The notes beneath the pieces were generated by a model. The model was not told the DNA's origin. It searched no databases and saw only the letters and a list, made by a program, of their open reading frames with translations. Shown here in pieces: positions 24,261 through 32,957 of a stretch of DNA of 64,000 nt. Made by a program: the position numbers and the translations under genes. How positions within the stretch are numbered: position 1 is the stretch's first letter; each line of letters opens with the position of its first letter. This DNA is from Aldehydirespirator sp963662645 (GTDB taxonomy: Bacteria > Actinomycetota > Acidimicrobiia > Acidimicrobiales > Aldehydirespiratoraceae). The stretch lies in contig OY759762.1 in the NCBI GenBank assembly GCA_963662645.2, positions 310,001-374,000 on the forward strand. The letters run 5' to 3'.

Positions 24261-24923
24261 GTGGACCTCGACGGGGTCGTCGCCGACTACACGGCAGGAT
24301 TCGCGGCCTTCGTCGCCTCGCTGCGAGGGGTGGATCCTTCAGCGCTCCCCGAGGAGCGCTCCTACGACTTCCGTGAATGGGACCTGAGTCCCACCGAATA
24401 CGAGCGATACCACGGCTCCGCGGTCACCGAGCACCGGATGCTGGCCAAACTTCCCGCCATCGAGGGCGCGGCCGAGGCTCTCTGGCGGCTCTCGGACGCG
24501 GGCGTGTGGATCCGGGTGATCACCCATCGCCTCTACGTCAACTGGGGCCACGCCGAGGCGGTGGCCGACACAGTGCACTGGCTCGACGCGGAGCGCATCC
24601 CCTATCGCGACATCTGCTTTCTGGGCAACAAGCCCGAGGTGGAGGCCGACTGCTACCTGGACGACGCGCCCCACAACATCGCCGCGCTCAGGTCCAGCGG
24701 CAACGACGTGATCGTGTTCGACCAGCCATACAACCGCGACGAGGCCGAACCGAGGGCCCACACCTGGCAGCAGGTGGAGCAACTGGTGATGGAGCGATTC
24801 ACCGCCTGGCGGGGCGCCGCGGGCGTGCAGCCTCAACTCCCCGGCATCGACGCGGGCACGGACCGCCTGGCCCTGCGACGATCCGGGCTATCGCCGCGTG
24901 CTGCCGAGGATCTGGAACGGTGA
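24261..24923 (+). CDS. 5'(3')-deoxyribonucleotidase-like HAD phosphatase
   Basis: HAD-superfamily phosphatase of about 220 residues. Motif I is DLDGVVADY (nucleophile and acid Asp), motif II the Thr in VITHRL, and motif III NKPEVEADCYLDD. This set resembles the NT5C-type 5'-nucleotidases. GTG 24261 is the first standard start in frame, yet the conserved beta strand FVFG just before the motif would then be lost. Translation from a non-standard codon such as CTG 24231 is therefore possible. The 3' end overlaps the convergent oxidoreductase gene by 36 bp. Confidence 0.75.
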   Translation: MDLDGVVADYTAGFAAFVASLRGVDPSALPEERSYDFREWDLSPTEYERYHGSAVTEHRMLAKLPAIEGAAEALWRLSDAGVWIRVITHRLYVNWGHAEAVADTVHWLDAERIPYRDICFLGNKPEVEADCYLDDAPHNIAALRSSGNDVIVFDQPYNRDEAEPRAHTWQQVEQLVMERFTAWRGAAGVQPQLPGIDAGTDRLALRRSGLSPRAAEDLER

Positions 24924-25916
24924 GATCTCGCGGGGCACTTCAAGGACATTGACGGAGGCGCCGTTCCGCTGGACCGACAGCGCAGCCGCAACCGAGATCG
25001 TCAGAGCCGACGAGGCAACGGCCAGATCGGGCCAGGGCTGCACCTCACCATCGGCGGCGCGGACCAGCCGCTCGATCTGGGCCACGAAGCCGAGCGCGGC
25101 TAGAGGGTGAGTCGAGCCCGTAGGCGGACCGGCCACCGCGCCGTCGATCTCGGCTGCGGGCACCGGCCACACGTCGACCCGGGCCACATGGGCCGAGTCG
25201 GCAGCCTCGACGGCGGCTTCGGCCACCTGAGCGCCCCAACGCAACGCCGCGCGGGCCGTGCGTCTGCCGGCCGCCCGAAGAACCACTTCGGCGGCACGGT
25301 CGAGCCCGTCCACAACTTCGACTCGCGGCACAGACACGTACTCGACAGCCGCGCCCAGCGCAACCATCAGCACGGGCCAGAATCCGGCCGCGGGGTCCAC
25401 GATCACGCCGCCCCCGAAGGCTGGGCCGGAGCCCGGGCCCCGACCCGGGTCGGGCACGGCTAGCCGCAACTCCAGATGGTGAGGGTCCATTGCCGCTACC
25501 GCGTCCAGCACCCGGCGCACGGCCGGCGCGTGCAGGAGGTTCGCCCCCGCCATGATCGGACGGCCCGCAAACGCGGCGTCGAGGGCTGCGATTCCGTCGA
25601 GCGTGTTCGCCGCGGGCGACTCGACCAGCACGGCCCGCAGCCGCCGGGACGAGGCCAGCTCGACCAGAGCTTGAGCCCGGGCAACCGGGGGAGTGGCGAT
25701 GACCGCCACATCGCAGGCGAGGCCCAGCTCCCGCATCGTCAGCACCGGGCAGTCCAGTGCACCGGCGAGGGCCGCCGCTCCAGGTGAGGAGGTCGACCGG
25801 GCCGCCACCCCCGCCAGGCGCACACCTCTGGCGGCTCGGACTGCTTCGGCGTGGAGGGTGGCGGCCCGGCCCGCGCCGACTATGCCCACCGAAGTCACGG
25901 CGAGACAGTCTCGCAT
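24888..25916 (-). CDS. Gfo/Idh/MocA-family oxidoreductase
   Basis: A 342-residue protein with an N-terminal Rossmann fold: VGIVGAGRAATLHAEAVRA (about residues 8-26) and the strand CDVAVIATPP. The family oxidises or reduces sugars and related compounds with NAD(P). The usual catalytic EKP is replaced by ESP (LVESPAANT), so activity on a normal substrate is uncertain. ATG 25916 is preferred, with TGAGG upstream; GTG 25898 is an alternative. The frame stays open upstream into a repeat copy, which is not counted as coding. Confidence 0.7.
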   Translation of the reverse strand: MRDCLAVTSVGIVGAGRAATLHAEAVRAARGVRLAGVAARSTSSPGAAALAGALDCPVLTMRELGLACDVAVIATPPVARAQALVELASSRRLRAVLVESPAANTLDGIAALDAAFAGRPIMAGANLLHAPAVRRVLDAVAAMDPHHLELRLAVPDPGRGPGSGPAFGGGVIVDPAAGFWPVLMVALGAAVEYVSVPRVEVVDGLDRAAEVVLRAAGRRTARAALRWGAQVAEAAVEAADSAHVARVDVWPVPAAEIDGAVAGPPTGSTHPLAALGFVAQIERLVRAADGEVQPWPDLAVASSALTISVAAALSVQRNGASVNVLEVPREISPFQILGSTRR

Positions 25917-25984
25917 CCTCAGAGACAAAGGCGAGCAGCGAGAGCCTCTGAGCGTCGCGTCAAGCCGCGAGCCGTTGGAGGCCC

Positions 25985-26070
25985 CGCGGGTAGGCACACA
26001 GACCCGATCCATACGGGCGGGGCCGTGGCCCGAGCGGCCCTCAGGTCGCAGCAAACAAGAGCGGGAGACA
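25985..26070 (+). repeat. Near-full copy of the ~90 bp dispersed repeat
   Basis: Contains the internal block ATACGGGCGGGGCCGTGGCC and the right end AACAAGAGCGGG in the same order as the full copy at 44181-44270. It lies in the divergent gap between the oxidoreductase and the zinc-ribbon gene. Confidence 0.7.
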
Positions 26071-26114
26071 CTCCCTCGCAACAAGACGGGCTTGCACCTA
26101 CCCGCGCACCTTCT

Positions 26115-26120
26115 TAGTGT
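26115..26120 (+). promoter_or_regulatory. Candidate -10 hexamer (TAGTGT) of a leaderless mRNA
   Basis: TAGTGT lies 6 nt before the GTG 26127 start of the zinc-ribbon gene, with no Shine-Dalgarno. Confidence 0.5.
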
Positions 26121-26126
26121 CACGCC

Positions 26127-26894
26127 GTGCCCAATGCCGGACCCCGCGATGACGAAGCTCCCGACGAAAGCAGCGAGCCCACCAAGAGCGTTCATCCGCT
26201 GCTGCAAATCCAGGAGATAGACACCGAGACGGAGCAGCTCCAGCACCGGCGGGACACCCTCTCCGTGCGCCAAGACTTGGACACGGCCCGCTCCGAGCAG
26301 CGCGAGCGGCAGCAACAGATCGACACGGTGGCCCTGCAGCGCATCGAGGTGCTTACTCGCCAGAAGCGCCTGGAGGACGAGGCCGCCATCATCCAGGCCA
26401 AGGCCGATGTGGATGACAACCGCCTATATTCCGGCGAGATCACCGCCATCAGGGACTTGCAGGCACTCCAGGACGAGATCGCCGGGCTGCGCTCGCGGCA
26501 GGGTGTCCTGGAGGAGCGGGCCATCGAGGCATTGATGGAAGCAGAAGAGTTGAGCGGGCAGGCTGAGACTCTGGAGGAGAAGCGAGCCGCCAGCGACGAG
26601 CGGGTGACGGTGCTGGAAGCCGAACTGGCCGCCGCGGAGACGGCCATCGACGAGCAACTCGCGAGACTCTCGACGACGAGGACGGAGGTCGTGGCCCGCA
26701 TCGAAGCGTCGACGGTGGCCGACTACGAGCGGCTGCGCCAGACGTTTGGGCCGAGCACGGCGGTGACGTTCGATCCCTCCTCAGGCTGCGGATGCCCCCA
26801 GCAGATGCCCGCGGTCGAGGTGGCCCGCATCAAGCGGTGCTCCGAAGGGGAGGTGCATGACTGCGCCGAATGCGGCCGGCTAGTCCTGCGCTGA
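26127..26894 (+). CDS. Coiled-coil protein with C-terminal C4 zinc ribbon
   Basis: A 255-residue protein: a short acidic N-terminus, a long antiparallel coiled coil (about residues 25-200, rich in Gln, Glu and Arg), and a C-terminal zinc ribbon with GCGCP (about 221-225) and CAECGRLV (about 246-253). This is the common bacterial 'zinc ribbon domain' family found near rnpB and RNase HI genes; in several bacteria it has been linked to translation or RNA. The start is GTG 26127 with a -10-like TAGTGT 6 nt upstream. Its last 33 bp are repeated in tandem just after the stop. Confidence 0.8.
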   Translation: MPNAGPRDDEAPDESSEPTKSVHPLLQIQEIDTETEQLQHRRDTLSVRQDLDTARSEQRERQQQIDTVALQRIEVLTRQKRLEDEAAIIQAKADVDDNRLYSGEITAIRDLQALQDEIAGLRSRQGVLEERAIEALMEAEELSGQAETLEEKRAASDERVTVLEAELAAAETAIDEQLARLSTTRTEVVARIEASTVADYERLRQTFGPSTAVTFDPSSGCGCPQQMPAVEVARIKRCSEGEVHDCAECGRLVLR

Positions 26895-26943
26895 AGTGGG
26901 CGGCCGGTCCTGCGTCGAATGCGGCCGGCTAGTCCTGCGCTGA
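26862..26943 (+). repeat. Tandem duplication of the 3' end of the zinc-ribbon gene
   Basis: GAATGCGGCCGGCTAGTCCT followed by GCGCTGA occurs at the gene's end and again 49 bp later (26911-26943), including a second in-register CTGA. The second copy is non-coding. Confidence 0.75.
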
Positions 26944-26992
26944 GAGCCGCGGGGCGTTCTAGCCGGCACTTGCGGCCCCGTCCCTGACCCGC

Positions 26993-27538
26993 ATGTTCTT
27001 CTGGTTCGCAGCCTGCGGTGTGGTGGCCGTTGCCCTAGTCTTCGGCAGCAGCGGCGTCGACTACCGGATCGTGGCTCTGGGCTCAGTCCTGCCTCTGGCC
27101 GAGAACCTGACCGGGTCACCCTGGGTGTTGCACACGTTGGCCGGCAGCGTCGTGCTGCTCGCCGCCGTGATGGCCCTCACTGCCGGCAGGGGCCGTCGGC
27201 TGCGGCGGCGGCGCTGGATAGGGCTCCCCATCGGGATGCTGGTGTTTCTCGTGGCCAGCGGCGCCTGGTCGCGCACCGCGCTGTTCTGGTGGCCAGCAGG
27301 CGGCGGTGGGGGAGTGGGACATGGCGTCCCCCCCGAGTTCGACCGACCCCTGGCTGTCCTGATCGCGTTTGAGCTGGCCGGAATCGCCGCCCTGGCCTGG
27401 ACCGTCCACCGCTTCGGTCTGTCCGACCCCCAGCGCCGCCAAGCATTCCTCACCACCGGCCGCCTGATCCGCGACAACCGGACCAACGGGCCGCGTCGGG
27501 GCCCGACCCCACCATCACGGCCTGGACCAGACGTATGA
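26993..27538 (+). CDS. Integral membrane protein, possibly DUF457/YdjM-like
   Basis: A 181-residue protein with four hydrophobic helices (about residues 2-18, 46-62, 75-90 and 118-136) and a basic C-terminal tail. The order VALGSVLPLAEN...LHTLAGSVVLL, with DxxxH-like placements lacking, only partly recalls the YdjM/DUF457 inner-membrane hydrolases. Function is unknown. The start ATG 26993 has no clear ribosome binding site. The gene is convergent with rnpB, with 3 bp between them. Confidence 0.6.
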   Translation: MFFWFAACGVVAVALVFGSSGVDYRIVALGSVLPLAENLTGSPWVLHTLAGSVVLLAAVMALTAGRGRRLRRRRWIGLPIGMLVFLVASGAWSRTALFWWPAGGGGGVGHGVPPEFDRPLAVLIAFELAGIAALAWTVHRFGLSDPQRRQAFLTTGRLIRDNRTNGPRRGPTPPSRPGPDV

Positions 27539-27541
27539 ATG

Positions 27542-27908
<367 letters not shown>

Positions 27909-27977
27909 AGGTTAGTTAGCCTGAGGCTTCGGCGCGACGGCGACAGTCCACGTGTCGGCGCGGGCTCGGAGGAAACC

Positions 27978-29018
27978 ATGACGACGCTCGACGACTACGG
28001 CGGATGGCCCGGCGTGCTGGGAACGCTCGCAGCCGGCCGGGACATCGGACCCGGCGAAGCCCGGGCCGCACTCGGAGCGATCCTCGCGGGGGAGGCAACC
28101 GACGCACAGGTGGCCGCGTTCATCATCGCTCTGCGGCTCAAGGGACCCGCGGTGGGCGAGCTCCTCGGATTGGCCAACGCCATGCGCGACGCGGCCACGC
28201 CCCTGCACATCCCCGAAGGCGCCATCGACATCGTGGGCACCGGCGGCACCGCCGGTCGCAAGGCTCACGCCCTGAACGTGTCGACAATGGCCTGCTTCGT
28301 GGCCGCCGGCGCGGGCGCGACGGTCTGCAAGCACGGCAGCGTCAAGGCCTCGTCCACCTCGGGGAGCTTCGACCTGCTCGACGCCATCGGCGTGCCCATC
28401 GCCGCATCGCCCGAGGAAGTAGCCGAAATGGTGCGCTCGCTGGGGTTGGGATTCGCCTTCGCCAAGACCTTCCACCCCGCCATGCGCCACGTCGCCGGCG
28501 TGCGATCCGAGGTCGGCATATCCACGGTGTTCAACTTGCTGGGGCCGCTGTCTCATCCGGGCCATGTCCAGCGCCAGGTCCTCGGCGTGCTGGAGCAGTC
28601 ACTGGCCCCCACGATGGCCGCTGTGCTGCAGGCCACAGGCTCGGTGCGGTCGCTGGTGGTGCACGGCGACGGCCGCTTCGACGAGTTCACCACCACCGGA
28701 CCCAACCTGGTCGTCGATCTGAACGAGGGCAAGGTGACCGAGTACCGCGTGCTCGCGACCGATGTCGGATTGGCCCCGGCAACGCCCGACGAGTTGCGGG
28801 GCGGCGATCCGGTCGCCAACGCGCGGATCCTGGCCGGCGTCCTGGCGGGGGAGTCCGGTCCCCTGCGAGACATTGTGGTCCTGAACGCAGCCGCAGGGCT
28901 GGTGGTGGCCGGAATCGCCGACGATCTCGCCGCCGGCGTCGAGGCGGCCGCCGCCGCCATCGACGACGGGCGGGCTGCACAGAAGTTCGATGAGGTGACC
29001 GCGCCGGCCGCCGGATGA
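27978..29018 (+). CDS. trpD: TrpD-family anthranilate phosphoribosyltransferase (variant active site)
   Basis: A 346-residue protein of the TrpD fold. TrpD joins anthranilate to PRPP in tryptophan synthesis. The N-terminal helical domain, the GTGG loop (about residues 87-90), FHPAMRHVAGVR...TVFNLLGPL and the metal-binding DE of GDGRFDEFTTTG are present. Two usually conserved sites differ: GTGGD reads GTGGT, and KHGN reads KHGS. No other trp gene is near except the distant trpB2. The gene overlaps queG by ATGA. It may be a true TrpD or a relative with another substrate. Confidence 0.75.
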   Translation: MTTLDDYGGWPGVLGTLAAGRDIGPGEARAALGAILAGEATDAQVAAFIIALRLKGPAVGELLGLANAMRDAATPLHIPEGAIDIVGTGGTAGRKAHALNVSTMACFVAAGAGATVCKHGSVKASSTSGSFDLLDAIGVPIAASPEEVAEMVRSLGLGFAFAKTFHPAMRHVAGVRSEVGISTVFNLLGPLSHPGHVQRQVLGVLEQSLAPTMAAVLQATGSVRSLVVHGDGRFDEFTTTGPNLVVDLNEGKVTEYRVLATDVGLAPATPDELRGGDPVANARILAGVLAGESGPLRDIVVLNAAAGLVVAGIADDLAAGVEAAAAAIDDGRAAQKFDEVTAPAAG

Positions 29019-30244
29019 CTCCCTATGACACGACCCGCCACCACGACCGGGCGGGCTGCGGCCAGAGCTGCGGCTGCGACCATGCGGCCGTGAGCCTCGA
29101 CGCCTCCGCGCTGGCTGCCATCGGCCGGCAGGCCGGACTGTGCGCCGTCGGCTTCTGCCGTGCCGAGCCGTTCACCGACACCGCCGCGGTGCTGCAAGAC
29201 CGCAAGCAGGCCGGACTCCACGGCGGAATGCAGTTCACCTACCGCAACCCGGAGCGCTCCACCGAACCGGCGCGGTTGGTGCCCGGCGCGGCTGCGGTTG
29301 TCGTCGGAGCGCTCGAGTTCGACGCCACATCCTGCGATCGGCCCGACGACGGAGGCCCGTACGCCCGGGTCGCCGCCTACGCGCGGGCGGACTACTACAC
29401 CCCGCTGCGGACCGCCCTGGAGGCCATCGCCGAAGCGCTGCGGGCCGAAGGCCGCCGGGCGGTGGTGTCAGCCGACGAGAACGGGCTCGTCGACCGGGCC
29501 GCGGCCCATCGGGCAGCCATCGGCTGGTGGGGCAAGAACTCCAACCTCCTGATGCCCGGACTGGGCAGCCTGGTCGTGCTCGGAGCAGTGGTGACCGACG
29601 CCCCCCTCGTGCCGGCCGACCCTGAGCCCGTCGCCGACGGCTGCGGATCCTGCCGCCAGTGTCTGGACGGATGCCCGACGGGGGCCATCGTCGCCCCCGG
29701 CACGGTGGACGCCCGCCGCTGTCTGGCCTGGCTGGTGCAGGCCGACGGCGTGTTCGACCCCGACTACCGCATCGCGCTGGCCGACCGCATCTACGGCTGC
29801 GACGACTGCTCCGACATTTGCCCGCCCAACCGTGTGCGGGTCCGGCTGGGTCGCCGTGCCCGGCCTGGACGCGACCCCCTGACCGGGCCCGCTCCGCCGC
29901 CGCCCTCGGCCGGTCACGGTACTTGGGTCTCGCTGCTCGAAATGCTCGAGGCCTCAGACGATGAGCTGATGACGACCTTCGGGCGCTGGTACGTCCCCAG
30001 GCGACAGCCCCGCTATCTGCGGCGCAACGCCCTCGTGGTGCTGGCCAACGTGGGCGAGCCCTCGGCGCCGCGGGTACGGGCCGCGGTGGATCGAGCATTG
30101 CGCGACCCCGACCCGCTCGTTCGGGCTCACGCGGTGTGGTGCGCCCGCCGCCTCGGACTCGGCCTGGAGGCGCTGTCCGGGGGCGACGACCCGATGGTGA
30201 GGGCCGAGCTGGAGCGGCCGGTATCCCCGCGAGCCGCGGCGTGA
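29015..30244 (+). CDS. queG: Epoxyqueuosine reductase
   Basis: Cobalamin-dependent reductase for the last step of queuosine synthesis in tRNA. The 409-residue protein has the N-terminal cobalamin-binding half with the catalytic-region GWWGKNSNLL, two [4Fe-4S] clusters (CGSCRQCLDGCP at about residues 211-222 and CDDCSDICPPN at about 266-276) and a C-terminal HEAT-like helical part (DPLVRAHAVWCARR). A Cys/His-rich start (CGQSCGCDH) is an extra. ATG 29015 overlaps the trpD stop, and GTG of the next gene overlaps the queG stop. Confidence 0.9.
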   Translation: MTPYDTTRHHDRAGCGQSCGCDHAAVSLDASALAAIGRQAGLCAVGFCRAEPFTDTAAVLQDRKQAGLHGGMQFTYRNPERSTEPARLVPGAAAVVVGALEFDATSCDRPDDGGPYARVAAYARADYYTPLRTALEAIAEALRAEGRRAVVSADENGLVDRAAAHRAAIGWWGKNSNLLMPGLGSLVVLGAVVTDAPLVPADPEPVADGCGSCRQCLDGCPTGAIVAPGTVDARRCLAWLVQADGVFDPDYRIALADRIYGCDDCSDICPPNRVRVRLGRRARPGRDPLTGPAPPPPSAGHGTWVSLLEMLEASDDELMTTFGRWYVPRRQPRYLRRNALVVLANVGEPSAPRVRAAVDRALRDPDPLVRAHAVWCARRLGLGLEALSGGDDPMVRAELERPVSPRAAA

Positions 30245-31377
30245 CCCGTCACCTGCTCGTGACCAATGACTTCCCGCCCAAGGTGGGAGGGATCCAGAAC
30301 TACCTGTGGGAGCTGTGGCGGAGGCTGCCTCCCGACGATGTCGTGGTCCACACGACCCCGTACGAGGGCGCGGACGCGTTCGACTCAGCCCAGCCCTTCA
30401 CCGTGACCCGGTCCAGGGAGCCATGGCTGCTTCCGGGGCCGCACCTCGTCAGGAGGGTGCGGCGCCTGGCCCATAGCCACCGCGTTGATCTGGTGGTGAT
30501 CGATCCCGCCCTTCCGGCCGGACTGATCGGACCGCGCCTGGACCTCCCCTACGCGGTGATCGTGCACGGCGCCGAGGCGGCCGTTCCCGGCCGTCTGCCC
30601 GGCACCCGTCAATTGCTTGGTGGGGTTCTGGACGGCGCCGCGGGAGTGATAGCCGCCGGCGGCTACGCGGCCCGCGAGTGTGAGCGCGCCCTCGGCCGGG
30701 CTCTGCCGACGTTCGTGATCCCTCCCGGCGTGGACCCTGACCGGTTCAAGCCTCGCACCGGGGCCGAACGGGTCGCGACCCGGAGGCGGTTGGGGCTGAC
30801 GCCCGACGCCCCGACCGTGGTGAGCGTGTCGAGGCTGGTGCCGCGCAAGGGGATGGACACCCTCATACGGGCATCGGCCCGGCTGTCGGGCGTCCGCCAC
30901 GACCTGCAAGTGGTCATTGCCGGGACAGGTCGCGACCGGCGCCGCCTCACCCGCCTGGCGGCCGGGGTCGGCGCCCCGGTCCAACTCGCGGGACGCCTCG
31001 GCGACGCCGACTTGGCCGACCTCTACAGCTGCGCGGACGTCTTCGCCATGCTGTGCCGCACTCGATGGCGGGGTTTGGAGCAGGAGGGGTTCGGGATCGT
31101 CTTCTTGGAGGCGGCCGCGGCGGGCGTACCCCAAGTCGCCGGCCGCAGCGGCGGCGCCCACGAAGCCGTGGCCGACGGTGAGACAGGAGTCGTGCTGGAT
31201 CGGGCCACGCCGCAGAGCGCGGCGGAGGCCATCGGCGCCCTTCTCGACGACGCCGATCGCCGGAGAGAGATGGGTGACGCCGCGCGTCAACGGGTCGAGT
31301 CCGACTTCTCCTACGACGTGCTGGCCAGCCGACTCCGCGGCGCGCTCGACGCCATAGTCAAGCAGTCATCGGTCTGA
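30241..31377 (+). CDS. pimB: GT4 glycosyltransferase, PimB-type (phosphatidylinositol mannoside)
   Basis: Glycosyltransferase family 4 protein of 378 residues. The N-terminal VTNDFPPKVGGIQNYLWEL and the C-terminal EQEGFGIVFLEAAAAGVPQVAG (donor site with E-x7-E, the first Glu being that of EGFG) match PimB, which adds the second mannose to PIM from GDP-mannose at the inner face of the membrane. CRTRWRGLEQEGFG is also typical. GTG 30241 overlaps queG by GTGA. The presence of PIM synthesis supports an actinobacterial host, though inositol-lipid use is inferred. Confidence 0.85.
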   Translation: MTRHLLVTNDFPPKVGGIQNYLWELWRRLPPDDVVVHTTPYEGADAFDSAQPFTVTRSREPWLLPGPHLVRRVRRLAHSHRVDLVVIDPALPAGLIGPRLDLPYAVIVHGAEAAVPGRLPGTRQLLGGVLDGAAGVIAAGGYAARECERALGRALPTFVIPPGVDPDRFKPRTGAERVATRRRLGLTPDAPTVVSVSRLVPRKGMDTLIRASARLSGVRHDLQVVIAGTGRDRRRLTRLAAGVGAPVQLAGRLGDADLADLYSCADVFAMLCRTRWRGLEQEGFGIVFLEAAAAGVPQVAGRSGGAHEAVADGETGVVLDRATPQSAAEAIGALLDDADRRREMGDAARQRVESDFSYDVLASRLRGALDAIVKQSSV

Positions 31378-31418
31378 GCAGCCCGCCGCAACTACGGGCA
31401 ACGTTGTTAGTGTCAATC

Positions 31419-31449
31419 GGGACGCGGCACGCCACTAGAGCCGCGTCCC
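31419..31449 (+). terminator. Perfect 10-bp hairpin after pimB
   Basis: GGGACGCGGC (31419-31428) and GCCGCGTCCC (31440-31449) form a perfect stem around an 11-nt loop. It follows the pimB stop by 41 bp. A T-tract is lacking, as is common in GC-rich actinobacteria. A TAGTGT box at about 31408 may start the next transcript, in which case the hairpin would lie in its leader. Confidence 0.5.
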
Positions 31450-31464
31450 TTGCTGAGGACTCCA

Positions 31465-31483
31465 AGAGGCCGAGCGGGTAGGG
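31465..31483 (+). repeat. Repeat-end motif AGAGGCCGAGCGGGTAGGG upstream of the SRPBCC gene
   Basis: Matches the left end of the dispersed repeat, ending 12 bp before the start codon of the next gene. Confidence 0.55.
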
Positions 31484-31495
31484 AGCGATTCAAAC

Positions 31496-31951
31496 GTGGT
31501 CGATCAGGCAACCCAGCGCACCACGATCATGGCGTCACCAAAGCGATGCTTCGACGCGGCCATCGACTTTGAGCAGTACCCCCTGTGGGCGCGCGACATC
31601 AAGGAAGCACAGATCATCGCCCGCGACGGCGACGGCCGCGCCGTAGACGTCAAGTACAGGGTCACCGCCATGGGCCGCTCTACGACCTACACGCTCAGGT
31701 ACTTCTACGGATCCGATCCTCTGCGCCTGGCCTGGCGCCTGCAACGGGGCGACGCCACGACTCGCCTCGACGGCGAGTACACCTTTGTCGAGATCCCGGG
31801 CGAGTCCGACACCACCGAAGTGTCGTACCAGCTGGCCGTCGAGCTCGCCGTGCCTCTGCCCGGCTTCGTCAAGCGGCGGGCCGAGTCGCGCATCATGCAT
31901 ACGGCGCTGGACGAGCTGAAGGCTTACGTGGAAGCCGGCGCCGGATCCTGA
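31496..31951 (+). CDS. SRPBCC-family protein (polyketide cyclase/dehydrase-like)
   Basis: A 151-residue single-domain protein with the helix-grip fold: a first strand with TIMASPKRCFDAAIDFEQYPLW, a seven-strand sheet, and a long C-terminal helix. Such proteins bind hydrophobic ligands in a deep cavity; no catalytic residues are evident. The gene stands just before a ROK glucokinase, as in Streptomyces, where an SRPBCC gene neighbours glk. GTG 31496 is the start. Confidence 0.8.
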   Translation: MVDQATQRTTIMASPKRCFDAAIDFEQYPLWARDIKEAQIIARDGDGRAVDVKYRVTAMGRSTTYTLRYFYGSDPLRLAWRLQRGDATTRLDGEYTFVEIPGESDTTEVSYQLAVELAVPLPGFVKRRAESRIMHTALDELKAYVEAGAGS

Positions 31952-31974
31952 AGCCGGGAACCCGGAGAGGCGAA

Positions 31975-32916
31975 GTGTTCTGCGGCTTGGACATCGGGGG
32001 CACCAAGGTGCTGGGGGTGGCCGTTCACCCCGGCGACCTCACGACACCCGCGGCGGTGCGCCGCGACGCGACCATCGCTGACAGCGACGCTCTGTTCGAG
32101 ACGATCCTTCGGATGGTCGCCGCCCTCGAATACGAGTGCGGCGCGCCGTTCTCAGCTGTCGGAGTGGGAATCGCCGGGCTGGTCGACTCGAACGGAATGC
32201 TCAAGTACTCGCCCAACATCGACGGCGTGCTCGATTTCGACTTGCGTCGTCGCCTGAACTCGGAATGGCGACGACCGGTGGTGGTCGAGAACGAGGCGAC
32301 TGCGGCGGCCTGGGCGGAGTCGCTCCACGGAGCGGGCCGCGGCTGCCGGCATGTCGCCCTGGTGGCTCTGGGCACCGGGCTGGGCACCGGGTTCGTGTTC
32401 GACGGCAGCCTGTACCGGGGCTGGAACGGTTTCGCGGGCGAGTCCGGCCACATGACGATCGAGATGTCGGGTCCTGAGCACGTCACCGGGGCGCGGGGCC
32501 CTTGGGAGTACTACGCATCCGGCACCGGCCTTGGCCGCCTGGCCCGCCAGGCCGCGGCGCAGGGCGACTTCGACGGCGCCGTCTGCGAGGCCGGCTCCGT
32601 AAACGCCATCAGGGGGGAGCATGTCCACGCCCTGGTCGCCAAGGGAGACCCCGACGCCCTTGTCGTTCTCGACGAGTTCTGCCGCTGGGCCGCGGTCGGG
32701 GTGGCCAACCTTGTGCACGTGCTCGATCCGGAGGTCGTGATTATTGCAGGGGGGCTGATCGACATCGGCGAGCCGCTGGTGCGGGGCATTGAGGCGTGGA
32801 CGCACCGTCTGGTGCTCGGCGGCGGCCACCGGCGAAAGGTTCAGGTGGTGCCGGCGCAGCTCGGAAGCCAGGCCGGCGCGATCGGTGCCGCCCTGCTCGC
32901 GTCGGAGGCCGCGTGA
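31975..32916 (+). CDS. glk: ROK-family glucokinase lacking the zinc motif
   Basis: Sugar kinase of 313 residues that probably phosphorylates glucose with ATP. It has the N-terminal phosphate motif DIGGTKVLGVAV, the catalytic Asp region of the sugar-binding ExGH: NGFAGESGHM (about residues 145-154), ALGTGLGTGF and the C-terminal GGLIDIGEPL. The ROK zinc site (CxCGxxGCxE) normally following GH is degenerate: GPEHVTGARGPWEYYASG has the WEYYASG tail but no Cys. GTG 31975 with GGAGAGG upstream is the start. The last codons are duplicated before pfk. Confidence 0.83.
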   Translation: MFCGLDIGGTKVLGVAVHPGDLTTPAAVRRDATIADSDALFETILRMVAALEYECGAPFSAVGVGIAGLVDSNGMLKYSPNIDGVLDFDLRRRLNSEWRRPVVVENEATAAAWAESLHGAGRGCRHVALVALGTGLGTGFVFDGSLYRGWNGFAGESGHMTIEMSGPEHVTGARGPWEYYASGTGLGRLARQAAAQGDFDGAVCEAGSVNAIRGEHVHALVAKGDPDALVVLDEFCRWAAVGVANLVHVLDPEVVIIAGGLIDIGEPLVRGIEAWTHRLVLGGGHRRKVQVVPAQLGSQAGAIGAALLASEAA

Positions 32917-32957
32917 TGCCCGACACAGCCCTGCTCGCGTCGGAGGCCGCTTGATGC
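32890..32957 (+). repeat. Tandem duplication across the glk-pfk junction
   Basis: The 30-bp stretch GCCCTGCTCGCGTCGGAGG followed by CCG(C)(G/T)TGATG occurs at 32890 and again 38 bp later at 32928. The first copy contains the glk stop, the second leads to the pfk ATG. A 12-residue leader ORF (ATG 32915) results between them. Confidence 0.75.

Noticed and set aside
25917..26315. N-terminal extension of the Gfo/Idh/MocA protein to 26315
   Set aside because: This part runs antisense through the zinc-ribbon gene start and a repeat copy; the Rossmann fold begins just after 25916.
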